A stretch of DNA of 11,919 bases from Candidatus Woesearchaeota archaeon (lineage in GTDB: Archaea; Nanoarchaeota; Nanoarchaeia; Woesearchaeales; CALCXY01): the NCBI GenBank assembly GCA_030751555.1, contig JASMFX010000024.1, positions 1-11,919 on the forward strand, written 5' to 3'. The translations under genes were made by a program, and so were the position numbers. The notes beneath the pieces are model-generated. The model was not told the origin of the DNA, searched no databases, and worked only from the letters and a program-made list of their open reading frames with translations. Below are positions 6,024-11,919 of the stretch, piece by piece. Each line of letters opens with the position of its first letter. The stretch's first letter is position 1.

Positions 6024-6731
6024 TTACTCCAACTCATAATAAATCCTTCTACGTGAAGCACCCTTATTATCACACTTCAAAAGAGAAATCTTCCCAACCT
6101 CTTTTGTAGATTTAACATGAGTCCCACCATCTGCCTGGATGTCAAAATCACCAACAGAAAGTATTCGAACTTCTTTAATCTCAGCAGGCAAACCTTTAGC
6201 TAATTTAGAAAGCTGAGGCATCTTATCTGCCTCCTCACGTGATTTAAACTCTGCCGAAACCACCAAATCCTTCTCAACAATCTCATTAGCAATAACAATG
6301 CACTCATCAATAAGCGATCGATCAAAATTCTCAAGAGAAAAATCCATTTTACTCTTTTCCAAATCTAGCTGCCCTCCAGTAATCAAAGCTCCTGTTTTTC
6401 TATGAACAGCACCAGCAACAATGTGCGCAGCAGTATGCATCCTCATTAACTTATAACGTCTTGACCAATCAACAACACAACTTACTGAATCACCCTCTTT
6501 CAAGCTTTCTTTATCCATTTCATAGCTGATCTCTCCATCAAACTTTCCCCCAAAAACAACCTTATACTCTGAGTCGCCTTTCTTAATAACTCCAGTATCA
6601 TGAGGCTGTCCCCCAGAAGTATAGTAAAAAGCAGATTTATCCAAAACAATAAACTTACCGTTAGCACTAACAACCTTTGCATCCCACTCTTTGAGATAAG
6701 AATCTTCTAAATAAAGCAATTCTGTTTTCAT
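6024..6731 (-). CDS. alaX: AlaX-M type alanyl-tRNA editing hydrolase
   Basis: A free-standing homologue of the AlaRS editing domain, this cytosolic enzyme hydrolyses Ser- or Gly-tRNA(Ala) in trans. At 235 residues it is the medium type: an N-terminal beta-barrel with the glycine motif FYYTSGGQPHDTG (35-47), linked in this family to rejection of Ala-tRNA(Ala), followed by the editing core. Zinc ligands H99 and H103 (HTAAH) and H205 (GGTH) are present. The position aligned with the Cys of the AlaRS PCGGTH motif is Asp (ADGGTH, D201), so zinc may be bound by Asp or by three ligands; I recall this variant in other archaeal AlaX proteins but cannot check it. C220 (KCDNKGASRRR) is typical of the end. 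The leaderless start at 6731 is set by a TATA box in the divergent region shared with the 6841 gene. Confidence 0.92.
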   Translation of the reverse strand: MKTELLYLEDSYLKEWDAKVVSANGKFIVLDKSAFYYTSGGQPHDTGVIKKGDSEYKVVFGGKFDGEISYEMDKESLKEGDSVSCVVDWSRRYKLMRMHTAAHIVAGAVHRKTGALITGGQLDLEKSKMDFSLENFDRSLIDECIVIANEIVEKDLVVSAEFKSREEADKMPQLSKLAKGLPAEIKEVRILSVGDFDIQADGGTHVKSTKEVGKISLLKCDNKGASRRRIYYELE

Positions 6732-6753
6732 GACTTGAGGAAACTCCCCCTCA

Positions 6754-6761
6754 TATTTATA
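6754..6761 (-). promoter_or_regulatory. TATA box of alaX
   Basis: TATAAATA on the minus strand, centred 26.5 bases before the alaX ATG. It stands back to back with the plus-strand box at 6801-6808. Confidence 0.65.
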
Positions 6762-6800
6762 GTTTATGCATATCTAAATGCAAGTAATACTATCAATAAC

Positions 6801-6808
6801 TTTATATA
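6801..6808 (+). promoter_or_regulatory. TATA box of the 144-residue protein gene
   Basis: TTTATATA. At the usual spacing transcription would start near 6831, exactly at the SD sequence AGGTGAT (6831-6837), giving a leader of about 10 bases. Confidence 0.55.
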
Positions 6809-6830
6809 CTATCAGAAATACCCAGAATAT

Positions 6831-6837
6831 AGGTGAT
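6831..6837 (+). promoter_or_regulatory. SD site AGGTGAT selecting ATG 6841
   Basis: This matches the archaeal anti-SD and lies 3 bases before ATG 6841. It selects this ATG over the in-frame ATG at 6778, which lies before the TATA box. Confidence 0.6.
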
Positions 6838-6840
6838 CAT

Positions 6841-7275
6841 ATGACAATTGTAGGATTCAGCTTTACCAAGATGATTGTTGAACGTAAAGCATCTGTAAAA
6901 GGAAAAATAAACATAGCAAATAATATCTCAATTAAGGAAGTTAAGGAGTCTCAAATAGCTCTAGGTAAGGGCAAAGAAACAGCAATAAAGCTTACTTTTG
7001 ACTTTTCCTCAAAATACAATCCTAATGTAGGCATAATTAACCTCATCGGAGAGGTTCTCAATATAGAGGATGAAAAGAAAACAAAAGATATTCTTAAGGA
7101 ATGGAAAAAATCTAAAAAATTGCCTCAAGAAATCATGACACCAATTCTTAACCATATCCTTAATAAATGCAATATTCAATCATTAATCTTATCTAAAGAT
7201 TTGAATCTTCCACCACCAATCCCTATGCCAAGGATTAATCCTACTGAAGGAAAGGAAAAGCAATATATTGGATAG
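6841..7275 (+). CDS. conserved-looking 144-residue protein of unknown function
   Basis: The start is set by SD AGGTGAT; a longer frame opens at ATG 6778 but its first codons precede the TATA box. The protein looks like one compact domain. It has a beta-rich first half (MTIVGFSFTKMIVERK, KGKINIANNISI, AIKLTFDFSS, GIINLIGEVLNI), a helix with WKKSKKLP (88-95), a second helix containing ILNHILNKC (102-110), and a Pro-rich end LNLPPPIPMPRI (121-132). Four strands, then a helix and an LPPPIP segment, recall the layout of SecB-type chaperones, but this is shape only and no homology is claimed. There is no signal peptide. It faces alaX divergently and lies 63 bases before cdc48, which has its own promoter. 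I do not recognise a named family. Confidence 0.8.
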   Translation: MTIVGFSFTKMIVERKASVKGKINIANNISIKEVKESQIALGKGKETAIKLTFDFSSKYNPNVGIINLIGEVLNIEDEKKTKDILKEWKKSKKLPQEIMTPILNHILNKCNIQSLILSKDLNLPPPIPMPRINPTEGKEKQYIG

Positions 7276-7306
7276 GTAACCATAATAACTCTTCTGCACC
7301 ACAAAA

Positions 7307-7315
7307 TTTATAAAA
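7307..7315 (+). promoter_or_regulatory. TATA box of cdc48
   Basis: TTTATAAAA, centred about 28 bases before ATG 7339. It predicts a leaderless mRNA or one with 1-2 leader bases. Confidence 0.65.
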
Positions 7316-7338
7316 TACCTTCAGTTCCCTCAATAACA

Positions 7339-9666
7339 ATGGCCGATAAAAATCCTAAAGAAATCAAACTAAAGGTAGCTGAGGCTATCCAGGATGATGT
7401 AAACAAAGGCATCGTAAGAATAGATTCTACTTTTATGAAAAATATCGGCATTAAACCAGGCGATATTGTAGAGATCCAAGGAGAATCCAAAACAGTCGCA
7501 ATCGTTGACAGAGCCTATCCAGGCGACATTGGTCTTAACATCATAAGAATGGATGGTGTCCAAAGGCGAAACTCAAAAACAGGAATTGGTGAGTTAGTCA
7601 TTATACGCCTTGCAGATGCAAAAGAAGCAAAAAAAGTTACCATTGCACCAGCAAGAAAAGGTGTTTTCATAAAAGCCTCATCCAGCATATTCAAGCAAGG
7701 ACTCTTAGGTAGAGCCTTGGTTAAAGGAGACATCATCTCACTAGGAGGAGCATCTCAAAGACGTTCATCATTATCACATTCTCCATTTTTTGATGATATT
7801 TTTGATGTATTGGATGAAAACATCATGGGCTTTGGATTCTCAGGTCTAAAATTTATCGTTGTAGACACACAACCAAAGCAAGCTGTTATCGTTACAGAAT
7901 CCACAGAGATTATTTTCAATCCTGAGGCTGTTGAATTAGTAGAAGAGGAACAAGTCCCTGAAGTTTCCTATGAAGACGTGGGAGGCTTAAATGAGGAAAT
8001 CACTAAGATAAGAGAAATGGTTGAACTGCCATTAAAGCATCCTGAAATATTTGAGAGATTAGGAATTGAGCCTCCAAAAGGCGTCCTCCTCCATGGCCCT
8101 CCAGGCACAGGTAAAACCTTATTAGCAAAAGCAGTTGCAAATGAAACAAACTCTCATTTCATTTTGATCAATGGCCCAGAAATCATGTCCAAATTTTATG
8201 GCCAGTCGGAAGAAAACTTAAGGAAAAAATTCGAAGAAGCTGAAAAAAACGCTCCCTCAATCATTTTTATTGATGAAATCGATGCTATCGCATCTAAAAG
8301 AGAAGAATCTCATGGCGAAGTAGAGAGAAGAGTAGTTGCACAAATGCTTGCCCTTATGGACGGCCTAAACGCCAGGGGCAAAGTTGTTGTCATAGCAGCT
8401 ACTAACATCCCTAATCAATTGGATCCTGCTCTTAGAAGACCCGGAAGATTTGACAGGGAGATAGAGATTGGTGTGCCCTCCAAAACAGGAAGACTAAACA
8501 TCCTAAAAATTCACACCAGAAACATGCCACTCGTAACAAAAGAAAATCTAAAAGATAAGGATAAAAAAGAAAAAAGTGTAAAACTTAATGAACTAGCAAC
8601 TATTACACATGGATTTGTAGGTGCTGATCTTTCTGCATTGGCAAAAGAAGCAGCTATGATTGTTTTAAGAAGACTCTTACCAAAATTAAAATTAAAAGAA
8701 GAAGAACCTATTCCTAAAGATTTATTAGAAGAATTATTTATTACACACCAAGATCTGAAAGATGCATTAAAAGTAGTAAGGCCATCTGCTTTGCGAGAAG
8801 TTTTAGTTGAGGTACCTAACGTCAGCTGGGAGCGCATAGGTGGATTAGAAGAGGTCAAACAAGAATTAAAAGAAGCCGTTGAATGGCCTCTAAAAAACCC
8901 GCAATACTTTACCCGCCTTGGAATAAGACCTCCAAGAGGTATTCTCATGTATGGAGCTCCTGGCACAGGTAAAACATTATTAGCTAAAGCTATTGCCACA
9001 GAAGCAGAATCCAACTTTATCTCAGTAAAAGGCCCAGAGTTAATGTCAAAATGGGTTGGAGAGTCAGAAAAGGCAGTACGAAAAATATTCCAAAAAGCAC
9101 GACAGACCGCTCCCACCATCATATTTTTCGACGAGATCGATTCCATAGCTCCGAAGCGCTCAGTCTCATCAGATAATAACGTAACCGAACGTATTGTAAA
9201 TCAACTCTTAACTGAAATGGATGGTTTGCAGGAGTTGGGAGAGGTCGTCTTTATAGGTGCAACAAATAGGCCGGATATCATGGATGCTGCCCTCTTAAGA
9301 CCTGGAAGATTTGATCGAATCATTCTCTGTCCAGCTCCAGATGAGTCTGGTAGAGAAGAGATTTTCAAAATCCATACTGCCAAAATGCCTCTCGCTAAAG
9401 ACATAAACGTGAAAACCCTTGCCAAGGATACTGAGGGTTACGTAGGTGCAGACATTGAATCAGTCTGTAGAGAATCTGCTATGATCATGCTAAGAAAAGA
9501 TCAAGAGGCCAAAGATGTAAACTCAGCTGCCTTTAAAGAAGCACTTAACAAGGTAAGACCTTCTATCTCAAAGGAGATTGTGGAAAATTATGAACACCTA
9601 AAAGAAGCCTTCAGCTCAGCCAGAGCGAAGAACATGAAAAAAGAGTCTCCTGATTATTTTGGTTAG
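7339..9666 (+). CDS. cdc48: Cdc48/VAT-type AAA+ ATPase
   Basis: This is the archaeal p97/Cdc48 homologue, a cytosolic hexamer that unfolds proteins and can feed the 20S proteasome. The 775 residues give the full architecture: N-domain (double-psi barrel plus second subdomain, about 1-185), D1 and D2. D1 has Walker A GPPGTGKT (253-260), Walker B IIFIDE (D312, E313), pore loop KFYGQSE and RRPGRFD (366-372). D2 has Walker A GAPGTGKT (539-546), Walker B IIFFDE (D598, E599), pore loop KWVGESE and LRPGRFDR (653-660). Both rings keep all ATPase residues, so both should be active. A charged insert (KDKDKKEKS) sits in the D1 lid. The C-terminus ends DYFG, not a clear HbYX proteasome-docking motif. A T-rich tract follows. 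Confidence 0.97.
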   Translation: MADKNPKEIKLKVAEAIQDDVNKGIVRIDSTFMKNIGIKPGDIVEIQGESKTVAIVDRAYPGDIGLNIIRMDGVQRRNSKTGIGELVIIRLADAKEAKKVTIAPARKGVFIKASSSIFKQGLLGRALVKGDIISLGGASQRRSSLSHSPFFDDIFDVLDENIMGFGFSGLKFIVVDTQPKQAVIVTESTEIIFNPEAVELVEEEQVPEVSYEDVGGLNEEITKIREMVELPLKHPEIFERLGIEPPKGVLLHGPPGTGKTLLAKAVANETNSHFILINGPEIMSKFYGQSEENLRKKFEEAEKNAPSIIFIDEIDAIASKREESHGEVERRVVAQMLALMDGLNARGKVVVIAATNIPNQLDPALRRPGRFDREIEIGVPSKTGRLNILKIHTRNMPLVTKENLKDKDKKEKSVKLNELATITHGFVGADLSALAKEAAMIVLRRLLPKLKLKEEEPIPKDLLEELFITHQDLKDALKVVRPSALREVLVEVPNVSWERIGGLEEVKQELKEAVEWPLKNPQYFTRLGIRPPRGILMYGAPGTGKTLLAKAIATEAESNFISVKGPELMSKWVGESEKAVRKIFQKARQTAPTIIFFDEIDSIAPKRSVSSDNNVTERIVNQLLTEMDGLQELGEVVFIGATNRPDIMDAALLRPGRFDRIILCPAPDESGREEIFKIHTAKMPLAKDINVKTLAKDTEGYVGADIESVCRESAMIMLRKDQEAKDVNSAAFKEALNKVRPSISKEIVENYEHLKEAFSSARAKNMKKESPDYFG

Positions 9667-9668
9667 AA

Positions 9669-9685
9669 TTCTATTTTATTTTATT
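9669..9685 (+). terminator. T-rich tract after cdc48
   Basis: ttctattttattttatt follows the cdc48 stop by 2 bases, with no stem-loop before it. Archaeal RNA polymerase commonly ends transcription at such oligo-T tracts. It lies before the gatD TATA box. Confidence 0.5.
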
Positions 9686-9697
9686 ACAAAAGAACAA

Positions 9698-9707
9698 TAT
9701 TTAAATA
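9698..9707 (+). promoter_or_regulatory. TATA box of gatD
   Basis: TATTTAAATA, with TTTAAATA (9700-9707) centred 26.5 bases before ATG 9730. No SD is present. Confidence 0.65.
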
Positions 9708-9729
9708 TCATCCCTATCTCTATATCCCT

Positions 9730-11016
9730 ATGGCATCTGCAGGTGATAAAGTAAAAGTCACAACAAAGGACAAAGTCTATGAAGGCATTTTCCTCCCTCA
9801 TGAACAATCTGATAATATTCTTATTAAATTAGAAAACGGCTACAACATCGGAATAGAAAAAAGCAAGGTGAAATCAATAAAAGTTCTAGAAAAAAACAAA
9901 TCTCCTAAATCACCAAAACCTGAAAAGCAAAAAACCGACAAGAAAAAGCCCACCATAACTATCCTCCATACAGGGGGAACCATTGCTTCTAAAGTTGACT
10001 ATGAAACAGGAGGGGTTGAAACAAGATATGAGCCCGAAGAAATAGTCCAAATGTTTCCAGAACTCAAAAAAGTCGCTAATATTAAGTCCAGCTTAATCTC
10101 TAATATGTTTTCAGAGAACATGCGCTTTCATCATTATGGACTCATGGCAAAGGCAATTGAAAAGGAGATAAAAGCAGGTGCAGACGGAATTATCCTGACG
10201 CATGGAACAGATACAATGCACTACACTTCTTCAGCTCTAGCATTTATGTTGGAAAATCTACCGATCCCTGTTCTCATAGTAGGATCACAAAGATCCTCTG
10301 ATAGAGGTTCAAGTGACGCTCCTTTTAACCTTCTTGCTGCATCAAGATTCATTGCAACTACTAATTTTAAAGGAGTTGCCATCTGCATGCATAAATCCTC
10401 AAATGATGATATGTGCACAATCCTCCCTCCATGTAAGTCAAGAAAGATGCATTCTTCAAGAAGAGACGCCTTTAAGCCCATCAATGCGGATCCAATCGCT
10501 GATATTGATGCCTCAGGAAAAATTACCTGGATAAAAAAACCTTCAAATCCAAAGGGAAAATTAGTTGTAAAAACAAAAATGGAAGAAAAAGTGGCATTAG
10601 TAAAGGCCCATCCTAACTTCTCTTCAGAGCAACTTGAATTGTATAAAAAATACAAAGGATTGGTTATTGAAGGCACAGGTCTTGGACATATTCCAGCTAC
10701 AGCAACCAATGCTAAAGAGCATCCTAATCTCAAGAATCTAGAAGCAGTAAGAAAACTAGTCGCAGGAGGATGCATAGTAGTGATGACATTGCAAACCCTC
10801 TTTGGCAGAGTGCAAATGAATGTCTATGCTCCTGGCAGAGAGCTCCTTAAAGCAGGAATAATCTCCGGAGAGGACATGCTTCCTGAAACAGCATTCATCA
10901 AACTCGCCTGGCTTCTAGGTAACCATAAAAAAGACGAAGCAGCTAAGCTTATCAATCAAAACCTCAGAGGAGAAATAGCTGATAGAACATTGTATAAAGA
11001 AGAATTTCTCGATTAA
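9730..11016 (+). CDS. gatD: Glu-tRNA(Gln) amidotransferase subunit D
   Basis: GatD is the asparaginase-like subunit that frees ammonia from glutamine (or asparagine) and passes it to GatE, which amidates Glu-tRNA(Gln). The GatDE pair is found only in archaea. At 428 residues the layout is standard: a small beta-barrel (about 3-52, GDKVKVTTKDKVYEG), a Lys/Pro-rich linker (55-74), then the amidase domain. Catalytic motifs are LHTGGTIAS (79-87, with T81 and T84), THGTDTM (157-163, T160 and D161), SQRSSDRGSSDAPFN (186-200) and SRKMHSSRRDAF (237-248, holding the expected catalytic Lys). GatE begins at 11769, but a minus-strand GNAT gene stands between, so the two subunits are not in one operon. 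The gatD stop abuts the GNAT stop with no gap. Confidence 0.96.
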   Translation: MASAGDKVKVTTKDKVYEGIFLPHEQSDNILIKLENGYNIGIEKSKVKSIKVLEKNKSPKSPKPEKQKTDKKKPTITILHTGGTIASKVDYETGGVETRYEPEEIVQMFPELKKVANIKSSLISNMFSENMRFHHYGLMAKAIEKEIKAGADGIILTHGTDTMHYTSSALAFMLENLPIPVLIVGSQRSSDRGSSDAPFNLLAASRFIATTNFKGVAICMHKSSNDDMCTILPPCKSRKMHSSRRDAFKPINADPIADIDASGKITWIKKPSNPKGKLVVKTKMEEKVALVKAHPNFSSEQLELYKKYKGLVIEGTGLGHIPATATNAKEHPNLKNLEAVRKLVAGGCIVVMTLQTLFGRVQMNVYAPGRELLKAGIISGEDMLPETAFIKLAWLLGNHKKDEAAKLINQNLRGEIADRTLYKEEFLD

Positions 11017-11535
11017 CTATCTAGTTTTAGCAAAAAGAAAACCATTCCCAATTTTCCCATCTTTTAGATAGTATTTTTTCATCATACCTTCTTTCTTAAA
11101 GCCTGCTTTAAGCAATACTTTCTGTGATTGCTTATTAGGCATCATAGTAGAAGCATAAATTCTTGATAAACCTATCTTGGAAAAGCCATAATCAACCACG
11201 AGTGTAACTGCTTGAGGAACTATCCCTTGCCCCCAATATTTTTCTCCTAACCAATACCCTAATTCAGCCTTATGGGGTCTGATATCAAACAATCCAACCC
11301 CTCCAATAACCTTCCCTTCCTGATCTATGACAAAATTAATTTTTTCCTTTTTACGCTTTTTATTATTGACAACATTGTCTTTTACCCATTGTTTAGCAGT
11401 CTTAAAAGTATAAGGATGGGGTATTTCGCAGGTATAACGATAAATTTTCTTATTATTGATATTCTTTTGCAAACTAGTCTCATCTCCCTTTCTATAATAT
11501 CGCAATACAAACCCCTTTCCTTTGAGTGTTACCAT
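11017..11535 (-). CDS. GNAT-family (RimJ/RimL-like) N-acetyltransferase
   Basis: This acetyl-CoA-dependent transferase has 172 residues, the usual size. N-terminal LKGKGFVLRYYRKGDE is the first strand and helix of the RimJ/RimL group. Motif A is ELGYWLGEKYWGQGIVPQA (91-109), with the pyrophosphate-binding GQG turn, followed by the NKQSQKVLLKAGFKKEG segment (134-150). Members acetylate N-terminal amines of proteins or small amines; the substrate here is unknown. A longer frame begins at ATG 11553, but a TATA box at 11558-11565 is centred 26.5 bases before ATG 11535, and the alignment-like start MVTLKGKG fits better. It is convergent with gatD and divergent from gatE, interrupting an otherwise natural gatD-gatE pairing. 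Confidence 0.88.
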   Translation of the reverse strand: MVTLKGKGFVLRYYRKGDETSLQKNINNKKIYRYTCEIPHPYTFKTAKQWVKDNVVNNKKRKKEKINFVIDQEGKVIGGVGLFDIRPHKAELGYWLGEKYWGQGIVPQAVTLVVDYGFSKIGLSRIYASTMMPNKQSQKVLLKAGFKKEGMMKKYYLKDGKIGNGFLFAKTR

Positions 11536-11557
11536 GCAATGGATGGATGTCATTTAA

Positions 11558-11565
11558 TTTATAAG
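11558..11565 (-). promoter_or_regulatory. TATA box of the GNAT gene
   Basis: CTTATAAA on the minus strand (TTTATAAG on the plus strand), centred 26.5 bases before ATG 11535. Being nearly symmetric, it could also drive plus-strand transcription into the GC-rich island, starting near 11588. Confidence 0.6.
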
Positions 11566-11579
11566 ATTTACGAAAACAT

Positions 11580-11667
11580 CCGGCCAACATGCCTGGTTAT
11601 CAAGCCAATCCCTCCACGGGTGGGCGGGTGGGGGTAGATCAAGCTCCCTTTCTAGAAGGCTGGTCGG
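11580..11667. ncRNA. candidate structured RNA or DNA element in a GC-rich island
   Basis: In AT-rich surroundings this stretch is clearly GC-rich. Its ends pair: ccggcca (11580-11586) with tggtcgg (11661-11667, one G-U), continued by gcc (11591-11593) with ggc (11658-11660) after a 4-base bulge. Inside are a small hairpin (11594-11607), the pairing cctccac (11611-11617) with gtggggg (11628-11634), and cctttctagaagg. No tRNA, box C/D or RNase P motif fits on either strand, and no ORF is apparent. A T-rich tract follows on the plus strand. The strand is unknown, and GC content alone could make pairing look convincing. Confidence 0.3.
11618..11634 (+). other. G-quadruplex motif with single-base loops
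   Basis: GGGTGGGCGGGTGGGGG: four runs of at least three G separated by single bases T, C and T. This is the loop pattern of the most stable parallel G-quadruplexes. It lies between the divergent GNAT and gatE promoters, about 105 bases before the gatE TATA box. Confidence 0.8.
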
Positions 11668-11685
11668 GCTGTTTCCTCATCTCAT

Positions 11686-11710
11686 TATTTTATTCTTTTT
11701 TACACTTTTT
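11686..11710 (+). terminator. T-rich tract downstream of the GC-rich island
   Basis: tattttattctttttt and then cactttttt form a strong T-rich stretch on the plus strand, typical of archaeal termination. It would end any plus-strand transcript of the GC-rich island before the gatE promoter. Confidence 0.4.
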
Positions 11711-11738
11711 TCAACAAAATCTTATTCAAATCATAAAC

Positions 11739-11746
11739 TATTTATA
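11739..11746 (+). promoter_or_regulatory. TATA box of gatE
   Basis: TATTTATA, centred 26.5 bases before ATG 11769. No SD is present, so the mRNA is probably leaderless. Confidence 0.65.
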
Positions 11747-11768
11747 CTCCCACACATCCCATCATCTT

Positions 11769-11919
11769 ATGAACTACAAACAGTTAGGATTTAAGTGCGG
11801 TTTGGAGATCCACCAACAGCTATCTGGAAAAAAGCTTTTCTGTAGCTGCCCATCTATCAACACAGACACTTCTCCAGATATCCATGTAGAGAGAAAACTA
11901 AGAGCAGCTGCAGGTGAAA
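11769..11919 (+). CDS. gatE: Glu-tRNA(Gln) amidotransferase subunit E, N-terminal 50 residues (cut by window edge)
   Basis: GatE is the kinase/transamidase subunit: it phosphorylates the glutamyl group on tRNA(Gln) with ATP and amidates it using ammonia from GatD. Only the first 50 residues are visible. They carry the GatB/GatE signature GLEIHQQL (11-18) and the following KKLFCSCPS (21-29) with C25 and C27. The start LGFKCGLEIHQQL matches GatE rather than bacterial-type GatB openings, and the presence of gatD 0.75 kb upstream agrees. It is transcribed from its own promoter, divergent from the GNAT gene. Confidence 0.93.
   Translation, partial: MNYKQLGFKCGLEIHQQLSGKKLFCSCPSINTDTSPDIHVERKLRAAAGE

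Noticed and set aside
8511..9146. 211-codon minus-strand open frame
   Set aside because: It lies wholly inside cdc48, opposite the D1-D2 coding sequence, with Ser/Phe/Asn-rich composition typical of the antisense of a conserved gene and no promoter.
10221..10775. 184-codon minus-strand open frame
   Set aside because: Antisense of the conserved gatD amidase domain; no family motifs or TATA box.
11580..11680. Possible tRNA (gggggtagatcaagctccc resembles a D-arm)
   Set aside because: No T-arm GGTTCRANNCC, no acceptor pairing of the right length and no anticodon arm could be fitted on either strand.
11660..11690. Possible box C/D RNA on the minus strand (gagatgagg)
   Set aside because: The C-box match is imperfect and no CTGA D box lies at a suitable distance.
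1..11919. CRISPR array, insertion sequence, prophage or integrated-element genes
   Set aside because: No spaced direct repeats, transposase, integrase or Cas-like protein was seen; the coding content is mostly housekeeping.

Overview
The window looks archaeal and AT-rich. The gene content supports this: both subunits of the archaea-specific GatDE glutamyl-tRNA(Gln) amidotransferase, a two-ring Cdc48/VAT ATPase, archaeal RtcB with archease, and AlaX. The promoters agree. Almost every gene has an AT-rich TATA box centred about 26-27 bases before its ATG and no Shine-Dalgarno (SD) site, so most mRNAs should be leaderless. The small compact genome style and several unrecognised small proteins would fit a DPANN lineage such as Woesearchaeota or Pacearchaeota, but that placement is inference.

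Layout. 1-303 is the 3' end of an unrecognised plus-strand gene. 304-855 has no recognisable gene. It holds a promoter, a 5' hairpin, two tiny SD-led ORFs (470-580 and 583-717) and a strong 3' hairpin, and is the least explained part of the window with 11554-11768. 856-2114 carries a YrdC-type threonylcarbamoyl-AMP synthase and a metallophosphoesterase on the plus strand. 2118-6731 is a minus-strand block: alaX, tatD, a 109-residue acidic protein, archease, a membrane-anchored protein and rtcB, each with its own TATA box rather than one operon promoter. From 6841 the plus strand carries a 144-residue unknown, cdc48 and gatD. A GNAT acetyltransferase follows on the minus strand, and gatE runs off the right edge.

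Function. Most genes serve tRNA biology and protein quality: t6A synthesis (YrdC), RNA ligation (RtcB plus archease), clearance of mischarged tRNA(Ala) (AlaX), Gln-tRNA formation (GatD/GatE), and protein unfolding (Cdc48). The two regions most worth a second look are the 384-773 small-ORF unit, where SD and anti-SD-like segments could pair in alternative ways, and a GC-rich island at 11580-11667 between the GNAT and gatE promoters that contains a textbook four-run G-quadruplex motif.
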